Shown one piece after another: positions 9,395 to 16,981 of a stretch of DNA of 64,000 bases (position 1 is its first letter; every line of letters begins with the position of its first letter). The position numbers were made by a program, and so were the translations under genes. This DNA comes from an uncultured Clostridia bacterium (GTDB lineage: Bacteria; Bacillota; Clostridia; Christensenellales; Borkfalkiaceae), in contig CALWCH010000001.1 of NCBI GenBank assembly GCA_944376335.1, positions 124,001 to 188,000 on the forward strand, given 5' to 3'. The notes beneath the pieces are model-generated. The model was not told the DNA's origin. It searched no databases and worked only from the letters and a program-made list of their open reading frames with translations.

Positions 9395-10449
9395 AGCGCA
9401 TTCTGCAAGATCTCTCCCTCCCCGAATTAGAGGCGCTCGTCCTATCTTTGGGCGAAAAGAAATTCCGCGCCGCGCAAATTTTCCAGGGGCTCATGCACGG
9501 GAAGAAGATCAGTGAGCTCCCCGTGCCCGCCGCGCTCCGCGCCCGCCTTTTGGAGGAGTATGAGGACGAACCCGTGCGGCTCCAAGAGGTGTTCACCTCA
9601 CAAGACGGCACGAAGAAATACCTCTTCGCCCTTGCGGACGGCAACCTCATCGAGGGCGTTTTAATGCAGTATAAATATGGCGCCACGCAGTGCATCTCCA
9701 CGCAGGTGGGCTGCCGCATGGGCTGCAAGTTCTGCGCCTCTACCTTAGGCGGCCTTATCCGCAACCTCACGGCGGGGGAAATTCTCTCGGAGATCCTCGT
9801 CGTCAACCGCGCGGAAGGGGGCACTTTGAAGGAGCGCGCCGTGCACAACGTCGTGCTCATGGGCAGCGGCGAACCCTTCGACAACTACGACAACGTCGTG
9901 AAGTTCCTGCGCCTATTAACTTCAGAGGGCGGCATCCACATCAGCGCGCGCAATATAAGCCTCTCGACCTGCGGTCTCGTGCCCAAGATGCGCGCCTTCG
10001 CAAAGGAGGGCATCCCGCTCAACCTCACCGTCTCCTTGCACGCCTCTTCGGACGAGGAACGCGCCCGCACCATGCCCGTCGCCAACGCCTACAAAATTGC
10101 CGATATCTTAAAGGCGTGCGACGAATACTTCCGCGCCACGGGCAGACGGTACATCTTCGAGTACAGCCTCATCGGCGGCGAAAACTGCGACGAAGCCCAC
10201 GCCCATGCCCTTGCCTCTCTCCTAAAGGGCAGACCCTGCCACGTCAATCTCATCCGCCTCAACGAAGTCAAGGAGCGTTCTTTAAAGTCTGTCTCCGAAA
10301 AGGAAGCCTACCGCTTCTTGGGGTATCTCGAAAAGGACGGCATCTCCGCCACCCTCCGCCGCAGCATGGGCAGCGACATCGGCGGCGCGTGCGGCCAATT
10401 AAGGGCGTCTTACTTGGAAAAAACGAATAACGCTCCGCCGATGTCATAG
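9391..10449 (+). CDS. rlmN: Dual-specificity rRNA/tRNA adenine-C2 methyltransferase RlmN
   Basis: A radical-SAM enzyme that makes m2A2503 in 23S rRNA and m2A37 in some tRNAs. It is 352 aa, the usual length. The 4Fe-4S cluster motif is CRMGCKFC (CxxxCxxC) in CISTQVGCRMGCKFCAST. The C-terminal GGACGQLR carries the cysteine used in the radical mechanism. The start overlaps the rsmB stop by 4 bp. The prpC, prkC and rsgA genes that often follow in Firmicutes are missing; rpe comes next after an 88-bp gap. Confidence 0.97.
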   Translation: MKRILQDLSLPELEALVLSLGEKKFRAAQIFQGLMHGKKISELPVPAALRARLLEEYEDEPVRLQEVFTSQDGTKKYLFALADGNLIEGVLMQYKYGATQCISTQVGCRMGCKFCASTLGGLIRNLTAGEILSEILVVNRAEGGTLKERAVHNVVLMGSGEPFDNYDNVVKFLRLLTSEGGIHISARNISLSTCGLVPKMRAFAKEGIPLNLTVSLHASSDEERARTMPVANAYKIADILKACDEYFRATGRRYIFEYSLIGGENCDEAHAHALASLLKGRPCHVNLIRLNEVKERSLKSVSEKEAYRFLGYLEKDGISATLRRSMGSDIGGACGQLRASYLEKTNNAPPMS

Positions 10450-10537
10450 GGCGGCGGCAAAACGATAAGGAAATCATCGGCAATTCTGCCGAATAAGATA
10501 AGCGGCGAAAAGCTGCAAAAAAATTTGGGGGAAAATT

Positions 10538-11197
10538 ATGTTACAAGTCAAAGTTGCGCCGTCCATTCTGGCGGGGGATTTCGCCCGCATGGGTGAGACG
10601 GTCAAAACGCTCGAAGAGTGCGGCGCGGACTACATCCACTGCGACGTGATGGACGGCAATTTCGTGCCCACCATCACCTTCGGCGATCAGATGATCCGCC
10701 ACATCCGCCCCTATACCACCCTTCCGCTCGACTGCCATCTCATGGTGCTGCGTCCCGAGACGCGGCTCGAGGGCTTCGCACGCGCGGGGGCGAACATGGT
10801 CACGGTGCATGTGGAGGAATGCCGCGAGAACACGGTGCAGATGCTCCGCCTCATCAAGAACTACGGCATGCGCGCCTCGGCGGTCATCAATCCCAATACG
10901 CCCGTCGAGAGCATCTTCGACGCGGTGGGGGAGGCAGACATGCTGCTCCTTATGAGCGTGCATCCCGGCTGGGGCGGCCAGCGCTTTATTCCCGAGACGC
11001 TCGAAAAGATCCAACGCCTCCGCACCTTCTGCATCTGCGCGGGCAAGCCCGAGCTCGACATCGAGGTAGACGGCGGTATCACCGAGGAAAACGTCAAGGA
11101 CGTCATCTCCGCGGGCGCAAACGTCATCGTCGCGGGCAGCACGGTGTTCCGCTCGAGCGACATGAAGGCGACGATTTCCAAATTGAGGGGAGCATGA
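10538..11197 (+). CDS. rpe: Ribulose-phosphate 3-epimerase
   Basis: It interconverts ribulose-5-phosphate and xylulose-5-phosphate in the pentose phosphate pathway. It is 219 aa, normal length. Family signatures are VAPSILAGDFARM, the active-site HCDVMDGNFVPTI, SVHPGWGGQRF and the phosphate-binding EVDGGI. The ATG follows a GGGGGAAAATT spacer. Its stop overlaps the thiN start (ATGA), so the two are co-translated. Confidence 0.97.
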   Translation: MLQVKVAPSILAGDFARMGETVKTLEECGADYIHCDVMDGNFVPTITFGDQMIRHIRPYTTLPLDCHLMVLRPETRLEGFARAGANMVTVHVEECRENTVQMLRLIKNYGMRASAVINPNTPVESIFDAVGEADMLLLMSVHPGWGGQRFIPETLEKIQRLRTFCICAGKPELDIEVDGGITEENVKDVISAGANVIVAGSTVFRSSDMKATISKLRGA

Positions 11198-11796
11198 AAG
11201 CGGTCATTTTACTCAACGGAGAGCCCTACTTGGGGCACATCGACGAGGACGCGCACATCTACTGCTGCGACGGCGCCTACAAGTGGGCAAAGGGCAAGGT
11301 GCGCATCGACGAAAACTTGGGGGACTACGACTCGCTCCCCATCATTCCGATGCCCGCCCCGAAGGAGATTTACCCTTCCGAAAAGAACCAGACGGACGGG
11401 GAGATCGCCCTTCACCGCGCCATCGCGGCGGGGGCGGAGAGCATCGTCATCTACGGCGGCGGAGGGGCGCGCGAGGACCACTTCCTCGGAAACTTGCACC
11501 TTCTCTACGCCGCCCACAAGCGGGGCGTGAAAGCCGAAATGGTCACCAACTATTCCCGCATCTTCGTGGGCGAGGGGCTCATCACCGTTGCGGGATACAG
11601 GGGCAAGACGGTCTCCATCTTGCCCTTCGGGGGAGACGCCCTCATCAAGACGAGCGGCGGCTTCAAATACCCCTTAGAGGCGCTTTGGCTTCGTTACGGC
11701 TCGACGCGCGGCATCTCCAACATCGCCCAAGACGACGATGCCTATCTGCTCGCCGAGGGCTCCGTACTCATCATGATCGATAAGGAGGCGGTATGA
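11194..11796 (+). CDS. thiN: Thiamine pyrophosphokinase
   Basis: It converts thiamine and ATP to thiamine pyrophosphate. The 200-aa protein has the family acidic motifs: CDGAYKW, GDYDSLP, EKNQTDGEIALH and YGGGGAREDHFLGNL. The ATG at 11194 overlaps the rpe stop by 4 bp and is the only start consistent with the conserved N-terminus KAVILLNGEPY. rpe-thiN is a common Firmicutes pair. Its own stop overlaps the next gene in the same way. Confidence 0.93.
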   Translation: MKAVILLNGEPYLGHIDEDAHIYCCDGAYKWAKGKVRIDENLGDYDSLPIIPMPAPKEIYPSEKNQTDGEIALHRAIAAGAESIVIYGGGGAREDHFLGNLHLLYAAHKRGVKAEMVTNYSRIFVGEGLITVAGYRGKTVSILPFGGDALIKTSGGFKYPLEALWLRYGSTRGISNIAQDDDAYLLAEGSVLIMIDKEAV

Positions 11797-12716
11797 GATA
11801 CCGATACTGCGACATGCACTGCGACACGCTGACCGCCGAGGGCAACCTGCAGGCGACCTACGAGCGCCATAAACAGGGCGGCTGTTATTTGCAGTGCTTC
11901 GCCGCCTTCCTCTTCCGCCCCGACGGCTCGCTCTACCGCCGCGCCCTCTCCCTCTTCGATAAATTCGACGGCTGGTGCCGTGACTTTGGCCTCAACCATG
12001 TAAAAAGGGCTTCCGACCTCAAGGAGAACACCGTCAACGCCGTGCTCACCGTGGAGGAAGGCGGCGCCATCGACGGCGATTTAAACAAGCTCGACGAATT
12101 CTACGCGCGCGGCGTGCGCATGATGACGCTGACGTGGAACTTCCCCAACCGCCTCGGCTATCCCAACCTTTCCGACTACACGGGGCGGCCCGCGGGCTCG
12201 CGGGAGACAAAGAACGGCCTCACCGACTTCGGCAGGAGCGTCGTTTCCCGCATGAAGGAGCTCGGGATGATCGTCGACGTCTCCCACGGCAGCGACAAGC
12301 TCGTCTCCGACGTCAAAGAGGTGATGGGAGATACCCCCTTCGTCGCAAGCCACTCCAATGCGGCGAGTGTGCTCCCGCACCCCCGCAACCTCACGGGCGA
12401 GCAAATTCGCCTCATCGCAGACAGCGGCGGCGTCGTGGGCCTCAGCTTCAGCGCAGAGCACCTCTCGCAGGACAGGACAAGGGAGAGTCTCCGCGCGGCT
12501 GCGCTTGCCCATGCCAAGGCCATTTTGAACGCGGGCGGGGAGGACGTGCTCGCCCTCGGCAGCGACTTCGACGGCATCCCCGAGAACGCCTTTTTGCGCT
12601 CTCCCGCCGACGTGCCGCAGCTGCTTTCCGATTTTGAAAAGGCGTTCGGCTCGCGTATCACCCAAAAGATCGCAAAGGACAATTTCCTGCGCGTCTTTCA
12701 GGCAGTGTGCGGCTGA
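11793..12716 (+). CDS. Membrane dipeptidase family (M19) peptidase
   Basis: A zinc-dependent dipeptidase of the renal-dipeptidase family, 307 aa. The metal-binding HxD is H9-C-D11 in CDMHCDTLTAEG; the bridging Glu lies in LTVEEGGAID; further ligands sit in VASHSNA. LALGSDFDGIPEN is the conserved C-terminal loop. No signal peptide is seen, so it is probably cytoplasmic, taking part in dipeptide turnover. It overlaps thiN by 4 bp and ends the operon. The family is certain; the substrate is not. Confidence 0.92.
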   Translation: MRYRYCDMHCDTLTAEGNLQATYERHKQGGCYLQCFAAFLFRPDGSLYRRALSLFDKFDGWCRDFGLNHVKRASDLKENTVNAVLTVEEGGAIDGDLNKLDEFYARGVRMMTLTWNFPNRLGYPNLSDYTGRPAGSRETKNGLTDFGRSVVSRMKELGMIVDVSHGSDKLVSDVKEVMGDTPFVASHSNAASVLPHPRNLTGEQIRLIADSGGVVGLSFSAEHLSQDRTRESLRAAALAHAKAILNAGGEDVLALGSDFDGIPENAFLRSPADVPQLLSDFEKAFGSRITQKIAKDNFLRVFQAVCG

Positions 12717-12736
12717 GCCTCAAAGATCTATGTGGT

Positions 12737-12767
12737 GCGGCGGCGCGCCGGGAGGGCGCGCCGCCGC
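12737..12767. terminator. GC hairpin after the dipeptidase gene
   Basis: A 13-bp perfect stem (12737-12749 with 12755-12767) with a 5-nt loop. It has no T tract on the plus strand, so termination is less certain than for the adjacent stem. Confidence 0.5.
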
Positions 12768-12775
12768 AAAATAAA

Positions 12776-12810
12776 AGCGCCCGCCGCGGCAAAATGCCGC
12801 GGCGGGCGCT
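12776..12810 (-). terminator. Terminator of rarA
   Basis: A 15-bp perfect stem (12776-12790 with 12796-12810) and a 5-nt loop. Read on the minus strand it is followed by TTTTATTTT. Confidence 0.85.
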
Positions 12811-12821
12811 TCCCTGTATCG

Positions 12822-14153
12822 TTACTTTTTGGGCGCATGCGCCCTCTTCCACGCCTTGATCTCTTCGAGCCGCTCCTTAAACGCCCCCTCGCGCCCCTCG
12901 TCGGTGGGGCGGTAGTATTCTTTCCCGACGAGCGAATCGGGCAGGCATTGCATATTTGAGAGCTTGTCCTCGGTGTCGTGCGCGTAGATATACCCCTTGC
13001 CGTAGTCAAGCTCCTTCATGAGCTTTGTCGGCGCGTTTCGAATGACGAGCGGCACGGGCTCGGCAAGCATGGTAAGTGCGTCCTTTTTGGCGCTCTCATA
13101 CGCCATGTAGAGCGCATTCGACTTCGGCGCGAGCGACATATAGACGACCGCCTCCGTGAGGTGTACGGAGCATTCGGGCATGCCGATGAGCCTGCACGCC
13201 TCAAATGCCGCAATGGAGAGCCGGAGCGCCTGCGGGTCGGCAAGGCCGATATCCTCCGAGGCAAACCGCGTCACCCGCCGCGCGATATAGATGGGGTCCT
13301 CGCCCGCCTCCAGCATGCGCGCCAGCCAGTAGACGGCGGCGTCGGGGTCGGAGTTGCGCATGGACTTGTGGAGCGCCGAAATGAGGTTATAGTGCTCCTC
13401 GCCCGTCTTGTCATAGAGGAGCGATTTTTTCGAGGTGCACTGTTCGATGGTCTCCTTTGTCACGGTCACGTCGCCGTTCTCGTCCATTTCGCCGTTCAAA
13501 ACGGCCATCTCCAGGGTAGAGAGCGCACTCCGCGCATCCCCGTTCGCAAACGCGGCAATGAGCTTTAAGCTGTCCTCGGAGATCGTCACCTTCTGCCCGC
13601 CGAACCCGCGCTCGTCCTTGAGCGCATGCAAGAGCAGTTTTACAAGGTCCTCCTCTTTGAGCGCCTGCAATACGAACACCTTGCAGCGAGAAAGGAGCGC
13701 CCCGTTGACTTCAAAAGAGGGGTTCTCCGTCGTCGCGCCGATGAGGATAATGCTTCCCTTCTCCACATAGGGCAAAAAGGCGTCCTGCTGTGCCTTGTTG
13801 AAGCGGTGAATTTCGTCGACAAAGAGGATGGTCTTTTCCCCGAATCTTCTGCCGTTCTCCGCCTCGCTCATCACCTGCTTTATCTCCTTGATGCCGCTCG
13901 TCACGGCGGAAAAGTCGATAAACTTCGCCTTCGTCCTTCGGGCGATGATGCGTGCGAGCGTCGTCTTGCCGACGCCGGGCGGCCCCCAGAAGATCATCGA
14001 GCCCACCGCATCGTTCTCAATCAGGCGGCGCAGCACCTTTCCCTTGCCTAAAAGATGCTCCTGCCCGTAAAACTCATCTAAATCTCTCGGGCGCAGGCGG
14101 GCTGCCAGCGGCTCCGAGAGCGGCTTTTCAAACAGGGTGGGTTGATAGCTCAT
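12822..14153 (-). CDS. rarA: Replication-associated recombination protein A (RarA/MgsA AAA+ ATPase)
   Basis: A clamp-loader-like AAA+ ATPase that acts at stalled forks. It is 443 aa. Walker A is GPPGVGKTTLA, Walker B is ILFVDEIHRFNK, and sensor 1 is GATTENPSFE. The C-terminal part (ASEDIGLADPQAL, ECSVHLTEAVVYMSLAPKSN) is the MgsA tetramerisation region. The ATG at 14153 was chosen because AGGAGGGCAAA precedes it; an upstream in-frame ATG at 14183 lacks such a site. It is transcribed alone and ends at a strong hairpin. Confidence 0.95.
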   Translation of the reverse strand: MSYQPTLFEKPLSEPLAARLRPRDLDEFYGQEHLLGKGKVLRRLIENDAVGSMIFWGPPGVGKTTLARIIARRTKAKFIDFSAVTSGIKEIKQVMSEAENGRRFGEKTILFVDEIHRFNKAQQDAFLPYVEKGSIILIGATTENPSFEVNGALLSRCKVFVLQALKEEDLVKLLLHALKDERGFGGQKVTISEDSLKLIAAFANGDARSALSTLEMAVLNGEMDENGDVTVTKETIEQCTSKKSLLYDKTGEEHYNLISALHKSMRNSDPDAAVYWLARMLEAGEDPIYIARRVTRFASEDIGLADPQALRLSIAAFEACRLIGMPECSVHLTEAVVYMSLAPKSNALYMAYESAKKDALTMLAEPVPLVIRNAPTKLMKELDYGKGYIYAHDTEDKLSNMQCLPDSLVGKEYYRPTDEGREGAFKERLEEIKAWKRAHAPKK

Positions 14154-14239
14154 TTTGCCCTCCTTCGTGCAGAGCAACAGCACTTTTTTATAGTTTACAG
14201 CGAAAATGCCCCGCTGTCAAGGGGTAAAAAGAGTGCGCG

Positions 14240-14275
14240 AAAAAACGGTCTCCCGAAAGGAAGACCGCACTTTTT
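14240..14275 (-). terminator. Terminator of rpmB
   Basis: Stem CGGTCT...AGACCG (14246-14267) with a GAAA-type loop and one mismatch. It is followed on the minus strand by six T residues. Confidence 0.85.
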
Positions 14276-14297
14276 CGTGTTCAAAGCAACTAAAGGC

Positions 14298-14486
14298 TTA
14301 TACGCGCTCTACTTTGTTGCTCTTGAGGCATCTTGCGCAGACGTAGCCGTTTACGACCTTGCCGTCCTTCACAAAGGAAACCTTCTGCACGTTCGCCTGG
14401 AACGTTCTGCGGGTCTTACGGTTGGAGTGGCTGACGTTGTTGCCCGACGTCTGGCCCTTCCCGCACACACTGCATACTCTCGACAT
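14298..14486 (-). CDS. rpmB: 50S ribosomal protein L28
   Basis: A 62-aa ribosomal protein beginning [21 protein letters not shown]. Four cysteines (CSVC and CARC) make it the zinc-binding form of L28. The start at 14486 follows GGAGGTGGAGATC; longer upstream readings lack homology. It is divergent from the Asp23-family gene, a conserved Firmicutes arrangement. Confidence 0.97.
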   Translation of the reverse strand: MSRVCSVCGKGQTSGNNVSHSNRKTRRTFQANVQKVSFVKDGKVVNGYVCARCLKSNKVERV

Positions 14487-14559
14487 GATCTCCACCTCCG
14501 ATGGGTCTATTCCACAAATTTTGAACGCGGAAAGCCTCCGCGTAATCATCAATGGCAAT

Positions 14560-14588
14560 ATGATAGCATTTCCGCACAAAAAAAGCAA
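14560..14588 (-). promoter_or_regulatory. Promoter of rpmB
   Basis: On the minus strand: TTGCTT, a 17-bp spacer and TATCAT, about 75 bp upstream of the L28 start. Confidence 0.65.
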
Positions 14589-14650
14589 TCAAAAAGGATA
14601 AGCAAAGGGCAAATTTTTTGGCGAATGTGTGAAAAATTTTTCAATAACGC

Positions 14651-14679
14651 TTGCAAAATTCTGTTTTATGGGGTAGAAT
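14651..14679 (+). promoter_or_regulatory. Promoter of the Asp23-family gene
   Basis: TTGCAA at 14651, a 17-bp spacer and TAGAAT at 14674-14679, about 27 bp before the ATG at 14706. Confidence 0.75.
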
Positions 14680-14705
14680 ATACCTGTTAAGTTTAGGAGA
14701 GCACT

Positions 14706-15056
14706 ATGTCTGTATCAACGAGCAATGCCTATGGTAAAATTTCCATCTCCGATCTTGCGATCGCCAAGGTCGCCTCTCGTGCTGCCGTCGAAAGCTACGG
14801 GATCGTGGATACCGTTGCGCATCGTTTTTCCGATACGCTCGCCGAACTGCTCGGGAAGGATGCAGGAGGCAAGGGCGTCCGCGTGGCGACCTCGGGCAAC
14901 CGCATCTACATCGACGTCTACGTCCTCATCAAGTACGGCGTCTCCATCGAGGCGGTCGCAGAATCGCTCAAGGAGGCGATCAAGTACAAGGTGGAAAAGT
15001 TCACGGGAATGATCGTGGACACGGTCAACGTCAACGTCATGGGCCTTAAAATCTAG
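14706..15056 (+). CDS. yloU: Asp23/Gls24 family protein (YloU-like)
   Basis: A 116-aa protein of the Asp23/Gls24 family, cytoplasmic proteins found near envelope and fatty-acid genes; the molecular role is not settled. It shows the family pattern GKISISDLAIAKVASRAAVESYGIVD and the C-terminal VDTVNVNVMGL. It lies upstream of fakA and divergent from rpmB, matching the B. subtilis yloU-yloV order. A TTTAGGAGAGC ribosome-binding site precedes the ATG. A small GC hairpin (15060-15080) separates it from fakA. Confidence 0.9.
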   Translation: MSVSTSNAYGKISISDLAIAKVASRAAVESYGIVDTVAHRFSDTLAELLGKDAGGKGVRVATSGNRIYIDVYVLIKYGVSIEAVAESLKEAIKYKVEKFTGMIVDTVNVNVMGLKI

Positions 15057-15193
15057 TTTCCGCCGCATTTTCGGCGGCGTTTGCGCAGAGGGGGCTTCTC
15101 TGCGCACCTTCTGCGTTTGCAGTATTTTTCGCGGGAACGGGTGAAAAGTGACGCCCTGCCCCGCATCCACAGCGGAAGTGTAAGGAGCAATCT

Positions 15194-16840
15194 ATGCAAA
15201 AAACGATCAACTGCGCGACGTTCAGGAAGATGGTCCTGGTCGGCGCAAAAATGTTGGAAAATAATCGGGCGAAGGTCGATTCCCTCAACGTCTTCCCCGT
15301 TCCCGACGGCGACACGGGCACGAATATGTCGCTCACCATGCAGTCTGCGGTCAAGGAACTTTCCATGACCTCGTCCAATACCTTTATGGAGGTGTGCGAC
15401 TGCGTCTCCAAGGGCGCTTTGAGGGGCGCGCGCGGCAACTCGGGCGTCATCCTCTCGCAGATCTTCCGCGGCATCTGCACGGTGCTGCGTGTGAGCAAAC
15501 CCGAAGTGGATACCCGCACCTTCGCGAAAGCCATGGAGCAGGGCACCAAGGTCGCCTACAACGCTGTCTCTATCCCGAAAGAAGGCACCATCCTTACCGT
15601 CGTCCGCTATATGAGCGAATTTGCAATGAAGAACGCGGGCAAGTATAAGGACTTCGAAGCCTTCCTCCCCGCCGTCATCGCAGAAGGCGACAGGGCGCTT
15701 GCGATGACCCCCGAACTTCTCCCCGTCTTAAAGAAAGCGGGCGTTGTCGACTCGGGCGGCGTCGGCCTTATGACCATCATGCGCGGCTTCCAGGCCGCCA
15801 TCATGGGCGAGGAAGTCACTTCCGACATCCAGACGGAGGCCGTTCAGCAGGCGGCAGAGGCCGAGTTTGGTGACAATTCCGATATCATCAGCATGGACCT
15901 CGGCGACATTCAGTTCGCCTACTGCACGGAGTTTTTCGTCATCAACTTAAAGAAGAGCACCACCCTTGCCGATATCGACAAGCTGCGCGAAAACCTCATG
16001 GGCATCGGCGACAGCGTCATCTGCATCGGCGATCTCGAAATGATCAAGGTGCACGTCCACACCAACAGCCCGGGCGTCGCGCTCACCTATGCTTTGGAGC
16101 TCGGCGAATTAGACCGCCCCAAGATCGAGAACATGCTCGAGCAGAACAGGGCTCTAAAGGCCAAGATCGAGGCAGAGAAGAAGGACCAGGGCATGCTCGC
16201 CATCTGTGCGGGCGAGGGCATCCGCGACATCTTCAAGGACCTCTTTGTAGACAGAGTCATCGAAGGCGGCCAGACGATGAACCCCTCCGCATCCGACATC
16301 GCAACGGCGGTGCAGAAAATCAACGCGGAGAACGTGTTCGTCTTCCCCAACAACAAGAACATCATTTTGGCGGCGGAGCAGGCCAAGGCGCTTGTCGACA
16401 ACCGCACCATCCACGTCATTCCCACCAAGAACGTGCCGCAGGGCTTTGCGGCGGCGCTCTCCTTCAGCCCCGAGGCGAGCCTCGAGGAGAACAAGACCAA
16501 CATGATCCACGCGCTCGACAACGTCAAGGCAGGGCAGGTGACGCACGCCGTGAGGACGACCAACGTCAACGGCTTCTCCATCACCGAGGGCGACATCATC
16601 GGCCTCGACGACAAGAAGATCCTGGCAAAGAGCGACTCCATCGACGAGACCGTCATGGCGCTTCTCGAAAAGCTCAAGGAGGACAGCCACGAGGTCATCA
16701 CCCTCTACTACGGCGAGGGCGTCACGGAGGACGATGCCAAGGCGCTCTCCGAAAAGGTCGCTGAAAAGTTCCCCGACTGCGACGTCGACTACCACTACGG
16801 CGGCCAGCCCGTCTACTACTATCTCCTCTCTCTGGAGTGA
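15194..16840 (+). CDS. fakA: Fatty acid kinase subunit FakA / DhaL-domain protein (YloV)
   Basis: The ATP-binding subunit that phosphorylates fatty acids presented by FakB (DegV) proteins. At 548 aa it matches the family. The N-terminal DhaL domain shows VPDGDTGTNMSLTM (Mg-binding aspartates), GARGNSGVILSQI and VDSGGVGL. A middle domain and a C-terminal DegV-like domain follow (EGDIIGLDDKKIL; VTLYYGEGV-type strand). No fakB is visible in this window. Position after the Asp23 gene and before recG is the usual Firmicutes order. Confidence 0.92.
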   Translation: MQKTINCATFRKMVLVGAKMLENNRAKVDSLNVFPVPDGDTGTNMSLTMQSAVKELSMTSSNTFMEVCDCVSKGALRGARGNSGVILSQIFRGICTVLRVSKPEVDTRTFAKAMEQGTKVAYNAVSIPKEGTILTVVRYMSEFAMKNAGKYKDFEAFLPAVIAEGDRALAMTPELLPVLKKAGVVDSGGVGLMTIMRGFQAAIMGEEVTSDIQTEAVQQAAEAEFGDNSDIISMDLGDIQFAYCTEFFVINLKKSTTLADIDKLRENLMGIGDSVICIGDLEMIKVHVHTNSPGVALTYALELGELDRPKIENMLEQNRALKAKIEAEKKDQGMLAICAGEGIRDIFKDLFVDRVIEGGQTMNPSASDIATAVQKINAENVFVFPNNKNIILAAEQAKALVDNRTIHVIPTKNVPQGFAAALSFSPEASLEENKTNMIHALDNVKAGQVTHAVRTTNVNGFSITEGDIIGLDDKKILAKSDSIDETVMALLEKLKEDSHEVITLYYGEGVTEDDAKALSEKVAEKFPDCDVDYHYGGQPVYYYLLSLE

Positions 16841-16888
16841 GCGGCGGGAGCAATTTTCTAAATCAAATCTTCTCAAATTTCGAAATGT

Positions 16889-16919
16889 TCCCCGCGGTGA
16901 AAGTCTTGCCGCGGGGTTT
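16889..16919 (+). terminator. Terminator after fakA
   Basis: An 8-bp stem (CCCCGCGG with CCGCGGGG) around an 11-nt loop, followed by TTTG. Short T tract, so moderate strength. Confidence 0.6.
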
Positions 16920-16981
16920 GTGTTAAAGCGGGGGAGCGCGGCCTCATTTGAGGCGCTGTGCGGCCCTAAAAGGAGGCGAAG

